A stretch of DNA of 64,000 bases from Saprospiraceae bacterium (GTDB taxonomy: Bacteria; Bacteroidota; Bacteroidia; Chitinophagales; Saprospiraceae), in contig JANQQI010000011.1 of the NCBI GenBank assembly GCA_028285085.1, positions 62,001 to 126,000 on the forward strand, in the 5' to 3' direction. Below are positions 36,201 through 44,109 of this stretch, piece by piece. The position numbers and the translations under genes were made by a program. The notes under the pieces are model-generated. The model worked only from the letters and a program-made list of their open reading frames with translations. It searched no databases and was not told the origin of the DNA. Position 1 is the first letter of the stretch. Each line of letters begins with the position of its first letter.

Positions 36201-37400
36201 ATTTCACTAGATGCGGACATCACCGATGCCAGTTGCCACGGTTCAACCGATGGACAAGTTGCTATTCAAATTAACGAAGCCGCGGAGCCTTATTTGATTT
36301 TGTGGAGCAATGGCGCGGTGACGGGCAGCACAGTGTCCAATTTGTCGCCCGGTGCTTATGCGGTGACGGTAACGGACGCCAATAATTGCCCGGCTACGCT
36401 GAATTTCCTGATTCAGGAGCCCAGTGAATTACAACTGAATATTGAACAACAAACAGCAGTGTCTTGCTTTGGTGCCAATGATGGCTACGTTGAAGTACAA
36501 GGGAGTGGTGGCGCAGGTGGCTATACCTACTTATGGTCGAATAGTACGGAAGGCAATATTCTGGAAAATGCCAGCCCGGGATCACATACCGTAACTGTGA
36601 CGGATCAGAATGGCTGTACAACCGCGCAGATGGTTACCATTTCTCAGCCCGAGGCCTTAGAGATCCCTCAGGTGGATATCAATAGTTCACCCTGTTTTGG
36701 CTTCTCCGGCGGTGATGCAAGTGTATTCGTAACCGGAGGCACACCAGGCTACACCTATCTTTGGAATGATGCCCAAAGCCAAACTTCTTCTTGGGCAACG
36801 GAATTACTGCCCGGCAATTATGAGGTTACGGTGACTGATGCTGCGGGTTGTACCATAGTGGAGGAAGTCATGATTGGTTCACCGGAGGAGATTGTTGTTT
36901 CGGTTGATGAGGTGATCAATGAAATGGATGGCGATGCTTCTGGACAAATTATGGTAAGTGCTAGTGGTGGCGTCGGGCCACTATTATTTAATTGGCTACT
37001 CGACGGAGAGTCGGTGGGCACCGACGAAGATTTGGCAGGATTGCCAGCCGGCGTATATCAATTGGAGATCACCGACCAAAATGGTTGTACGCTACTTTCT
37101 GAGGAGATCGTGGTGGATAATATTGTTTCTACCGAGGAACTCACGCTAACGAGTCGTGTTCAACTCATGCCCAACCCTACAGCGGGCGCCTTTTTGCTGC
37201 ATATTCAATTGCCGGAAGTCCGCGAGGTCAATATTTCGATTTTTGATATCAGTGGGAAATTGATTTTACGCAGCGGCTCTCAAATCCTTCGTGAACAAAC
37301 CTGGCCTTTTAATTTAAGCCATTTAGCTGCCGGTGTTTATCCGGTGCGGATACAGGTTGGCGAAGAGATCGTTGTCAAAAGGGTAGTGATAACACATTAA
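33267..37400 (+). CDS. Giant T9SS cargo with MAM/LamG-like, PPC-like and SprB repeats
   Basis: About 1,377 residues from ATG 33267, which begins the signal peptide (MKRLYYFIFVFLLSSFSLS). Two ~170-residue jelly-roll units follow (LLAEDFNDCALPAGWASN and LLEDFGVCGFPDGWQSE), then three ~120-residue units starting NDVCSxAIxL, typical of PPC-like modules. Then come about five SprB-type repeats of ~85 residues (VSCFGANDGYVEVQGSGGAGG, then TYLWS, TVTVTDQNGC). A type-A T9SS sorting domain closes it (MPNPTAGAFLLHI, FDISGKLI, AAGVYPVRI). SprB repeats occur in gliding adhesins. The earlier in-frame start at 33159 lacks a signal peptide and is rejected. Confidence 0.8.
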   Translation: MKRLYYFIFVFLLSSFSLSAQTVLLAEDFNDCALPAGWASNVIGSGTPNWAVGIPDNPNSDGTTIDGSCMLWIDDDAVGNNTPGYVLQFISPFFDGTQFPEITLELDVHFRAYEVSVMRIMVFDGTNYHLVREYGAEDGTGAQFSEFETLKTDISFYASENMAIVIEYDDNDIWAWWAGVDNLEVTGQGEGVNVLLEDFGVCGFPDGWQSEVVTGDVDWQFGFIDNPNAVNSMNGTCFAYFDDDGAGQTASFSTVRLYSPIIDGSAYATYTLDLDLVFRKYSELENFGIYISDGIEVKPVQIFLEEFGGPQFNEFEHLTVDLSEYRAQSMQLIFQYDDGDDWGWWVGMDNIKVKGNGSINDVCSNAIELEANSACEILNNTTAIFSGEQPTCSEDNVAGLWYHFVPAQNSIFKFETQADFNDVVTVFAGACDNLTEVACTNRDEFGFTGEMLYTELVSSNDYFIRVSGQDKTFGLPRGNHCLTVEAVAAYPELPVNDVCSAAIPLTLGSTCTTGNNRHASFEGPAPSLNLKSRADIWYTFEATSAASLEILSGADFADVITLYSGNCGSLTEVASEIYGQRLEVENLEIGTTYYIQIAAYFATLEGEVCVAIKESDPDPVDNNDCISSTTLTIGNACYAGENVAADFSGIAPSCEVFPTADVWFDFIAPASGGVQLNTGADFVHTLALYTGSCNNLEELQCWSSPQRCDGFIEMGGLTPGETYYLQLASAANTFGYIEGNFCLQVLDYNATPTFEALTVSVEVNCFDQGQATLIITPSGGLGNYTLLGDVGGEVMTTGDEYLVIVQDENDCEIAVSGVVECGVLPCLLDAELEVANISCHGETDGQAAVLLGNGEGPYTFLWSDGSISDNINNLPAGEYTVAVSDVNACTANLSFTVNEPGILVANTSAVGISAGGATDGSATAQPIGGTPPFNYWWSNNAMTATIEDVTAGIYSVTVTDANGCQSIESVVVSDPSCTISLDADITDASCHGSTDGQVAIQINEAAEPYLILWSNGAVTGSTVSNLSPGAYAVTVTDANNCPATLNFLIQEPSELQLNIEQQTAVSCFGANDGYVEVQGSGGAGGYTYLWSNSTEGNILENASPGSHTVTVTDQNGCTTAQMVTISQPEALEIPQVDINSSPCFGFSGGDASVFVTGGTPGYTYLWNDAQSQTSSWATELLPGNYEVTVTDAAGCTIVEEVMIGSPEEIVVSVDEVINEMDGDASGQIMVSASGGVGPLLFNWLLDGESVGTDEDLAGLPAGVYQLEITDQNGCTLLSEEIVVDNIVSTEELTLTSRVQLMPNPTAGAFLLHIQLPEVREVNISIFDISGKLILRSGSQILREQTWPFNLSHLAAGVYPVRIQVGEEIVVKRVVITH

Positions 37401-37416
37401 CTCGTTTATAATTAGC

Positions 37417-37938
37417 ATGAAACTATTACAACTGAAGCTTACCCTTTTATGCTTATGCTTCACTTGTCTGCTGCAAGCGCAGGATACACTACTCATTAAT
37501 CTCAAAAATTTAGAGCTTGAAACGGAACAAGATTACCTTGATTTTGAACCAGAAATATTAAAGTGTACCTCGGTCATCCAAGCAAAACCTCTTGGAGATG
37601 AGGAGTGGGAATTGATTAAAAAGGTGATACTGTACTGGATGGACGATAATCCTAAATATTACTTCTACACTCCGGAGTTCATTAAAAAATGCACTAAAGA
37701 AAACCCTGGTTTTAGGATGGTCTATTTTGCTGGAGCCATTCAATATATCTTGACCGAACCAACAGCAGAAGAGGATATGGCATTTCATAGTTGTATAGCC
37801 GGGGTAGAAGCGTTGTTGGATTACTATCGACAGGGGAAGTCATTTGGGGTAAAGCGAGATGATGAGGTACAAAAATTACTGCATCTACAAGTCATGGGGG
37901 AACTTGGGAAATATATCAAAAAGCATTATACTTTATGA
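37417..37938 (+). CDS. Exported protein of unknown function
   Basis: A 173-residue protein with a signal peptide (LTLLCLCFTCLLQAQ). The mature part is mixed alpha/beta with aromatic segments (ILYWMDDNPKYYFYTPEF, ALLDYYRQGKSF) and is not recognised. It overlaps the next gene by 4 nt (ATGA), so translation is coupled. It lies 16 nt after the giant T9SS gene. Confidence 0.55.
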   Translation: MKLLQLKLTLLCLCFTCLLQAQDTLLINLKNLELETEQDYLDFEPEILKCTSVIQAKPLGDEEWELIKKVILYWMDDNPKYYFYTPEFIKKCTKENPGFRMVYFAGAIQYILTEPTAEEDMAFHSCIAGVEALLDYYRQGKSFGVKRDDEVQKLLHLQVMGELGKYIKKHYTL

Positions 37939-38648
37939 GAATCAATCTATTCGATTCCATAAGAGGGCTTTATCATTTTGAGCTTGATAATTTGAGCACA
38001 GATGTCCATTTTCATCCGGCTATCGAAATCATTCGAGCTAAAAAAGGGGACTTCACTATTGAGGCGGCCGGCGGGATATTTTCAAATATCCGTTTTATCA
38101 TTATTAATACCATTGTTTCCCATCGGGTGGTACAAATCCGAGGAGAAGTCGAAATTCTGATGCTAGAATCCAACCCGGATACTTTTTTTCAAATTTTACA
38201 ATCCTTTCAACTCCAACTTCAAAACGGCGTCTATACTGAAAGCGTTTTGTCTGATAAGCAGCAGATTTTTGATTTTCTTTTCCAATACTATTCTAACAAT
38301 ACGGTCAAACCATCTTTAGACCCTCGAATCGAAACCTGCTTCCATTATTTTAATGAGGTCGGCGCTAATTATGATGACATGATTGGAGTCCTGAAAGCAA
38401 GGCTGTTTCTCTCCGAGAGTCGCTTATCACATTATTTCAAAGCCAAAACGGGACTCTCCCTAAAAAAGTATCTGGTTTGGAGTCGCTTGAAAAAAGCATT
38501 TCAAGCAGTCGTTGATCAAAAAATCACCTTGCAGGAAGCGGCTTTGCAAAGTGGCTTCTACGATCAGGCCCATCTTTGCCGAACCTTCCGACAAATGCTG
38601 GGTGTTAATCCTTCCCATGTCTACAATAGCAGAACCTTACAAGATTAA
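37935..38648 (+). CDS. AraC-family transcriptional regulator
   Basis: A 237-residue protein. The N-terminal ~100 residues resemble a small cupin-like sensor (VHFHPAIEIIRAKKGDFT). The C-terminal ~95 residues hold two helix-turn-helix motifs (RLFLSESRLSHYFKAKTGLS and LQEAALQSGFYDQAHLCRTF, then RQMLGVNPSHVY). It overlaps the preceding gene by 4 nt. Its targets are unknown; local genes are candidates. Confidence 0.85.
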   Translation: MRINLFDSIRGLYHFELDNLSTDVHFHPAIEIIRAKKGDFTIEAAGGIFSNIRFIIINTIVSHRVVQIRGEVEILMLESNPDTFFQILQSFQLQLQNGVYTESVLSDKQQIFDFLFQYYSNNTVKPSLDPRIETCFHYFNEVGANYDDMIGVLKARLFLSESRLSHYFKAKTGLSLKKYLVWSRLKKAFQAVVDQKITLQEAALQSGFYDQAHLCRTFRQMLGVNPSHVYNSRTLQD

Positions 38649-38663
38649 TAGTCCGAGGACATG

Positions 38664-38671
38664 TATCTTTG
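38664..38671 (+). promoter_or_regulatory. Bacteroidota -7 element TATCTTTG before the GNAT gene
   Basis: Matches TAnnTTTG. It ends 19 nt before ATG 38691. Transcription would begin near 38678, which excludes the upstream ATG (38661) as the translation start. Confidence 0.5.
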
Positions 38672-38690
38672 CCGAACAAAAAAGATATAT

Positions 38691-39161
38691 ATGTCATTCA
38701 CGATCAGGGCTATTGAACGAGAGGATTTGCCCGATTTAAAAAACGTATTGGATTCCATCGAATTATTTCCTTCCAGCATGTTGGATGCGATGATTGCCAA
38801 CTATTTAGACCATGATACTTCCCGAGATATCTGGTTTACAGCGATTAGTGATGATCGGCCTGTTGCTCTCGGATTTTGTGCACCCGAGCAAATGACTGTT
38901 GGTACGTTTAATCTTTACGCCATTGGTATTCACAAAGACTATCAAAGTCAAGGCATCGGTCAGCAAATGATGCACTATATCGAAGAGGTTTTGCGCCAGA
39001 GAGGGCAACGCGTATTGCTCGTAGAGACTTCGGGGACACCTGAGTTTGCACGGACTCGGGAGTTCTATCGACAATGCCAATATCATCAGGAAGCGACTAT
39101 CCGCGACTTTTACGACGAAGGAGACGATAAGGTTGTCTTTTGGAAAAAACTGGCGGATTAA
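38691..39161 (+). CDS. GNAT-family N-acetyltransferase
   Basis: About 156 residues from ATG 38691. The GNAT fold is complete: FTIRAIEREDLPDLKNVL, the beta-4 strand FNLYAIGIHKDYQSQGIGQQ with the acetyl-CoA loop Q-x-x-G-I-G, then VLLVETSGTPEFARTREFY and a final beta strand KVVFWKKL. It should transfer an acetyl group from acetyl-CoA to an unknown amine. It converges with the 39163 gene, whose stop codon lies 2 nt away. Confidence 0.85.
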   Translation: MSFTIRAIEREDLPDLKNVLDSIELFPSSMLDAMIANYLDHDTSRDIWFTAISDDRPVALGFCAPEQMTVGTFNLYAIGIHKDYQSQGIGQQMMHYIEEVLRQRGQRVLLVETSGTPEFARTREFYRQCQYHQEATIRDFYDEGDDKVVFWKKLAD

Positions 39162-39162
39162 T

Positions 39163-39894
39163 CTAAAAGTTGAAATCCAATAATACTTGCCAACGGTCAT
39201 CCGTTTGCTGCTGCCAAATAATGATATAATGCCCGACTCCGCTGCTGCGGTATTGGCCTACCTCGAAAACGAGTTTCGGTTGAACCGCCTTTACCCAAAG
39301 TGGATGTAAAGTAATTTGCCAGCGGGGATTGGACATGTAAGCATAACGTTCACTAATGGCCGCCGTTCCTTCCGCAAGTCGCCAATTATTGAAGTAATAG
39401 CTTCGGGGGGCGTAGAGATTTTGCACCAAATTTTCGTGATTGTGTGCATTTGATAAGCGTACCCATTCTGCTCGATAAGTATCTATTTGATTCGCTAAAA
39501 GATGAGGTTGAGGGACGTCTGTCTGGTCATAAATCACCATGAATTCTCGCACTAAAACCGAATCCTTTTGCCGCCAAGCGGTAATACTCGTGTAGGTAGA
39601 TTGGGCATTGGAATAGGTACCATAAGCATAATATTGGATCGAATCCTGATAAACTCTACCTACCTCTTCGAATGAACTGACCATCCACTCCTGAAGTCGG
39701 GCATCAATTAGGGCTTTCCCTTGATAAATACTATCTTCAAACAGTAATAGTGCTTGTTCCGCAAAGTCAGCAACGACCAATCTTTTCTCATCTGGGACGG
39801 TGATTGGCGTCTCCTGATCCTGGCTTGTGGATGCTTGGCAAGCTAATAAAAATGCAAGCAGGGGAACGGAAAGGTAGGGCAAGTAAGTTTTCAT
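39163..39894 (-). CDS. Lipoprotein of unknown function
   Basis: A 243-residue protein with a lipoprotein signal (LSVPLLAFLLAC, Cys ~19). The mature part is mostly helical with a beta-rich end (RWQITLHPLWVKAVQPKLVF, YIIIWQQQTDDRWQVLLDF). No family is recognised; the shape could be SnoaL/NTF2-like but this is weak. It probably sits in a membrane facing the periplasm. It starts divergently from the DinB-like gene. Confidence 0.5.
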   Translation of the reverse strand: MKTYLPYLSVPLLAFLLACQASTSQDQETPITVPDEKRLVVADFAEQALLLFEDSIYQGKALIDARLQEWMVSSFEEVGRVYQDSIQYYAYGTYSNAQSTYTSITAWRQKDSVLVREFMVIYDQTDVPQPHLLANQIDTYRAEWVRLSNAHNHENLVQNLYAPRSYYFNNWRLAEGTAAISERYAYMSNPRWQITLHPLWVKAVQPKLVFEVGQYRSSGVGHYIIIWQQQTDDRWQVLLDFNF

Positions 39895-39944
39895 GATATT
39901 AGACTTTAAACATCTCCTAAATTACCAATCCTATTCGAGACCAC

Positions 39945-40454
39945 ATGAATCATCAGTTTATTATCGACGAATTAGATCGTCATCATAGCCTATTTAAAAC
40001 GTTATTGTCGAATCCTCCTTTAGAATTAATTCATTGGCATCCAAATCCAAACCATTGGTGTTTACTTGAAGTTGTGTGCCATTTGCACGATGAAGAGCGG
40101 GAAGATTTCCGCTATCGTGTAAAGCATGTCTTACAACAGCCAAATGAACCTATGCCATCTATTGATCCGGCAGGCTGGGTGGAAAGTCGACGTTATAAAG
40201 AGCAAAATTATCAACAAATGTTGAGCGCATTACTGGAAGAGCGCAAAACGTCAGTTAAATGGCTGCGGAACCTGGAGCAGCCAGCCTGGAAAAATATATA
40301 TCAGCATCCTCATTTCGGTGCTTTGAGTGCCGAATTCTTTCTCGCCAATTGGTTGGCCCACGATTTGCTTCATATCCGGCAAATCAATCGAATAAAGTAT
40401 GCCTGGCTACAGCAACAATCACAACAGGATTTGACCTATGCGGGTAATTGGTAG
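39945..40454 (+). CDS. DinB-family four-helix protein
   Basis: A 169-residue protein with the DinB/YfiT pattern: MNHQFIIDELDRHHSLF as helix 1, WCLLEVVCHLHDEERE carrying the first metal His, and NWLAHDLLHIRQINRI carrying the closing His pair. Members are metal-dependent thiol or detox transferases. The substrate is unknown. It is transcribed alone. Confidence 0.8.
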   Translation: MNHQFIIDELDRHHSLFKTLLSNPPLELIHWHPNPNHWCLLEVVCHLHDEEREDFRYRVKHVLQQPNEPMPSIDPAGWVESRRYKEQNYQQMLSALLEERKTSVKWLRNLEQPAWKNIYQHPHFGALSAEFFLANWLAHDLLHIRQINRIKYAWLQQQSQQDLTYAGNW

Positions 40455-40816
40455 CCTTGATATCGATTGATTGAAGTGAGAAGCAGTTAGAAATGAGGGT
40501 TTTTATTTTTGAAAACCAATTTTTTTAAAATTTTTTCTCTTTGAATATGAGAGAGTTATGCTGTCGATTTAAAGATAAAACGATATGATTTTATGGAATT
40601 TCAAGAAAATGGAATCTATAGATAGTAGAGAATTTTCTAAAAATCAGCTGTTTTAATCTTCTTGTCATAAAATGTTCCTGGCAAAGGCTGGGAGTATATT
40701 GCGCCTGGAAATTTGCGGTCGAAAATGGCCGGCGGTGGCGGCTGTGGGTGGGACCCTCCCACAAAGCCCCATTCTCTACCTCTTCGCCAGCCCTTGAATA
40801 TTCTCACAAAGCGCAG
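40455..40816. other. Intergenic region upstream of aspS
   Basis: About 360 nt without a gene. A GC-rich hairpin GTGGGTGGG-AC-CCTCCCAC (40744-40762) is the only structure seen; it could be the terminator of the DinB gene or part of an RNA leader, but is too far from the aspS start to judge. Confidence 0.4.
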
Positions 40817-40844
40817 TTTGTCTTAATATTTTCCTTTAAATTTG
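40817..40844 (+). promoter_or_regulatory. Bacteroidota promoter of aspS
   Basis: TTTG at 40817-40820, 16 nt, then TAAATTTG at 40837-40844, close to the Bacteroidota consensus (TTG ~ TAnnTTTG). The start of transcription should be near 40851, leaving a ~30-nt leader before the ATG at 40882. Confidence 0.6.
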
Positions 40845-40881
40845 CGATTCATTAATCAAATGAATATTAAATAATTTTAAT

Positions 40882-42669
40882 ATGAGCTATAGAACGCATA
40901 ATTGCGGCGAATTACGTTTAACGGATGCTGGCAGCCGAGTCAAACTGGCGGGCTGGGTCAAAAGAGTCCGGGATTTAGGAAGTATGGCCTTTATCGCTTT
41001 GCGTGACCACTACGGCGTCACTCAAGTCATTGTTCCGAGCGATGCTTCGGAAGAATTACAGGCTAAGGTCAAGCAACTTAAGCCCGAGAGTATAGTCATG
41101 ATCGAAGGCACGGTGCGCAGCCGAGATAAGGATATCAATCCCGATATGCCTACCGGTGAGATCGAACTTTTGGCCGATAATCTCATTATCGACTCGATTG
41201 TTGAGGATTTACCTTTCCCGCTAAACGATATTTTGCCCTCTGAAGACTTGCGTCTGAAATATCGCTTCATCGACCTTCGTCGTGAGAAGCTACAGGCTAA
41301 TCTTCGTTTGCGTTCGCGAGTCATTTACTCCTTGCGAAAGTACCTGATCGAAGAGCAAGGCTTCATGGAGATTCAAACACCGATCCTGACCGTATCTTCA
41401 CCCGAGGGCGCTCGAGACTTTGTGGTGCCTTGTCGTGTACATCCAGGGCGTTTTTACGCTTTGCCGCAAGCACCTCAGCAGTACAAGCAGTTGTTGATGT
41501 GTTCTGGTTTCGATAAATACTTCCAAATTGCGCCTTGCTTCCGGGATGAGGATGCCCGTGCCGATCGTAGTCCGGGAGAGTTCTATCAGCTGGATATGGA
41601 AATGGCTTTCCCAACGCAAGATCGCGTTTTTGAAACGATCGAAAAGACCTTCAAGCATCTGAATGAAGAGTTGAGTGATCTTGGAAAGCGCATGATGGAA
41701 TATCCTTTCCCCCGTATTACGTTTAAAGATGCGATGGAGAAATATGGATCGGATAAGCCGGACATTCGCTTTGGCATGGAGATGCAGGAAGTCTCCGATA
41801 TTTTCGTGAATTCTGAATTCAAAGCCTTTGCTAGCAATGCTACCGGACCAAATTGTGTCAAAGCCATTGTCGCCGAAAATACGGCAGATCGCTCGCGTAA
41901 GTTTTTCGATAAAGCCGAAGCAGAAGTTAAAAAGCACGGCGCACGAGGCTTGGCTTATTTGAAATATAAAGATGGCGAATTCACCGGTTCTATCCGTAAG
42001 TTCCTCTCAGATGCTGAGTTGGATCAGTTGGTTAAAACCTTGAATGTCAAAGAAGGAGATAGCATTCTCTTGTGTGCAGGTGAACGCAATCTGGTACAAA
42101 AGGCTTTTGGAAAAGTGCGGGTTTATCTGGCGAATGTGTTGGAGCTGCTCGACAAAGACCTATTGGCGTTCTGCTGGATTGTTGATTTCCCGATGTTTGA
42201 ATACGATGAGGAAGAAGAGAAGATCGACTTTTCTCACAATCCATTCTCTATGCCGCAAGGTGGAATGGATGCACTTCTGAATAAAGATCCACTTGATATT
42301 TTAGCGTACCAGTACGACATCGTTTGCAACGGCTATGAGCTATCGAGCGGTGCGATTCGTAACCACCGTCCTGATATCATGTACAAAGCTTTTGAAATCG
42401 TGGGCTACGGCAAAGAGGTTGTAGATGAGCAATTTGGCCACATGATTTCGGCCTTCAAGTTTGGGGCACCGCCGCACGGTGGCTTGGCTCCGGGAGTGGA
42501 TCGTATCGTAATGATTTACGCTGACGAGCCTAATATCCGCGAGGTGACAGCTTTCCCGATGAATCAAAAAGCACAAGATTTGATGATGGGCGCACCTTCC
42601 GAAATTACGCAAGCGCAGTTGGATGAATTGCATCTACAGCTCGTTGTTCCAGAAAAAGAAAAGGCCTAG
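40882..42669 (+). CDS. aspS: Aspartyl-tRNA synthetase
   Basis: A 595-residue bacterial-type enzyme. The N-terminal OB-fold anticodon domain (~1-105) includes [17 protein letters not shown]. Class II motif 2 is [10 protein letters not shown], the GAD insertion domain follows, and motif 3 [12 protein letters not shown] ends the catalytic core. It charges tRNA-Asp in the cytoplasm. A promoter and a terminator frame the single gene. Confidence 0.97.
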   Translation: MSYRTHNCGELRLTDAGSRVKLAGWVKRVRDLGSMAFIALRDHYGVTQVIVPSDASEELQAKVKQLKPESIVMIEGTVRSRDKDINPDMPTGEIELLADNLIIDSIVEDLPFPLNDILPSEDLRLKYRFIDLRREKLQANLRLRSRVIYSLRKYLIEEQGFMEIQTPILTVSSPEGARDFVVPCRVHPGRFYALPQAPQQYKQLLMCSGFDKYFQIAPCFRDEDARADRSPGEFYQLDMEMAFPTQDRVFETIEKTFKHLNEELSDLGKRMMEYPFPRITFKDAMEKYGSDKPDIRFGMEMQEVSDIFVNSEFKAFASNATGPNCVKAIVAENTADRSRKFFDKAEAEVKKHGARGLAYLKYKDGEFTGSIRKFLSDAELDQLVKTLNVKEGDSILLCAGERNLVQKAFGKVRVYLANVLELLDKDLLAFCWIVDFPMFEYDEEEEKIDFSHNPFSMPQGGMDALLNKDPLDILAYQYDIVCNGYELSSGAIRNHRPDIMYKAFEIVGYGKEVVDEQFGHMISAFKFGAPPHGGLAPGVDRIVMIYADEPNIREVTAFPMNQKAQDLMMGAPSEITQAQLDELHLQLVVPEKEKA

Positions 42670-42690
42670 TGCCGCAGAAACAGTTCATAA

Positions 42691-42727
42691 ACAAAAGGAG
42701 TGAGTGCCACGCATTTGCTCCTTTTGT
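42691..42727. terminator. Bidirectional terminator between aspS and the eCIS operon
   Basis: ACAAAAGGAG (42691-42700) pairs perfectly with CTCCTTTTGT (42718-42727) across a 17-nt loop. The T-run lies in the stem. It sits in the 63-nt gap between converging genes, so it can end both aspS and the long minus-strand eCIS transcript. Confidence 0.6.
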
Positions 42728-42732
42728 AATTA

Positions 42733-44109
42733 TTATACAATCTTTCCGTCCTTTGCAAATTCTTTGCGGATACCATCCAGAATGTAAGTCAATTGAATCT
42801 GATGGTTCGGTTGCTCCAGAGCGAATAAGCAAGAATATTGAACCACATTCATAATATTGGAGCCAGTCAATTCATACTGGCGGGCCAAATGCCGGAAATC
42901 AATGTCGGGCGCCAACTCTGCTTTCGGCGGAAAGGCTTTTTGCCATAATTGCTGCCGTTCATTGGCGCGAGGCATCGGAAAGTGGATAATGGATTGAAAA
43001 CGTCGACTGAAGGCCTCGTCGATATTACTTTTAAAATTAGAAGCGAGAATCACCAGTCCAGGATAATTTTCGATGCGTTGGAGCAGATAGGAAACCTCTT
43101 GGTTGGCGTATTTATCGTGGGCATCGCGTACATTCGTCCGTTTGCCAAAGAGTGCATCCGCTTCATCGAAAAATAGGATCCAGTTTTTGTTTTGAGCCTT
43201 ATCGAAAAGTGTGGATAGATTTTTTTCAGTTTCACCGATAAATTTGGAAATGATCATCGACAAATCAATACGAAACACATCCCGCTCAGTATATTTCCCC
43301 AGCAAAGTTGCCGTCAAGGTCTTTCCCGTTCCCGGAGGGCCATAAAACAGCGCTCGATAGCCCGGTTTGAGTCGTTTGGACATCTGCCAGTCCTCCATCA
43401 AAATATGATTGTGATGAATCCAGCGCTGGAGTTCTTCGATCTGATCTCTGGTTTTTTGATTGAGCACCAGATCATTCCAATCTAGCTGTGTGCTAATGTA
43501 TTGAGCCGGGAAATGGGCACTCATGGCCGGGCGTGAAATCTTCCCGGAAGTCAACAATTCGATTTTATCGGGATCGAACAGCAGACGTCCGGTCATCCGT
43601 ACCTGATACTGATTATGGACTTCGAGGCGCAAAATGCTTTCTCGATATAGCCAGTGATCGATATTAAAGAGGGGGAGGAGTTCAAAACGTCGCGTCAAAT
43701 CAGTGCCGGCAATCAGAAAAATGGCCGTTTCACCGGTAGGAAATAAGTCTCTTTGGTCTTTTTGACGCACGCCCCCCATCTCAGGGAAGTCCCCAGCCTG
43801 TGTCAGCACCGCACTGATGATACCATTTAAATAACCTGGTCGTAAATGGGGGAGAAGTGCCAAACTAATAATGATGAATTCTTCAAATCTTAATGGATCA
43901 GAACGCTTTGGGTCAAGGACGTTTAGTAACGGCTCGGCCGTTACTTGGAAATTGATATCTTCGATCCACTGATCGGGTTGAGCTTCCCCATCACCGAAAT
44001 GATGTCGGATACGCAGTTGCAGAAGCTCTCCAATCAATTGAAAGGCATTTTCCAATACTTCGGCTTCGAGGCCGAGCGATTTGTTCTTAGAATAAGGTTG
44101 TCCAACCAT
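42733..44109 (-). CDS. eCIS-associated AAA+ ATPase (Afp15-like)
   Basis: A 458-residue protein. The N-terminal ~220 residues are a helical family-specific region. The AAA+ module (~235-430) has Walker A GPPGTGKTLTAT near 257, Walker B ILFFDEADALFG, sensor VILASNFKSNID and arginine finger SRRFQSIIHFP. This is the ATPase found in almost every extracellular contractile injection system (Afp15/Pvc15), proposed to aid assembly or energise release. It is the last gene of the operon, overlaps the subtilisin gene by 23 nt, and stops near the aspS terminator. Confidence 0.9.
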   Translation of the reverse strand: MVGQPYSKNKSLGLEAEVLENAFQLIGELLQLRIRHHFGDGEAQPDQWIEDINFQVTAEPLLNVLDPKRSDPLRFEEFIIISLALLPHLRPGYLNGIISAVLTQAGDFPEMGGVRQKDQRDLFPTGETAIFLIAGTDLTRRFELLPLFNIDHWLYRESILRLEVHNQYQVRMTGRLLFDPDKIELLTSGKISRPAMSAHFPAQYISTQLDWNDLVLNQKTRDQIEELQRWIHHNHILMEDWQMSKRLKPGYRALFYGPPGTGKTLTATLLGKYTERDVFRIDLSMIISKFIGETEKNLSTLFDKAQNKNWILFFDEADALFGKRTNVRDAHDKYANQEVSYLLQRIENYPGLVILASNFKSNIDEAFSRRFQSIIHFPMPRANERQQLWQKAFPPKAELAPDIDFRHLARQYELTGSNIMNVVQYSCLFALEQPNHQIQLTYILDGIRKEFAKDGKIV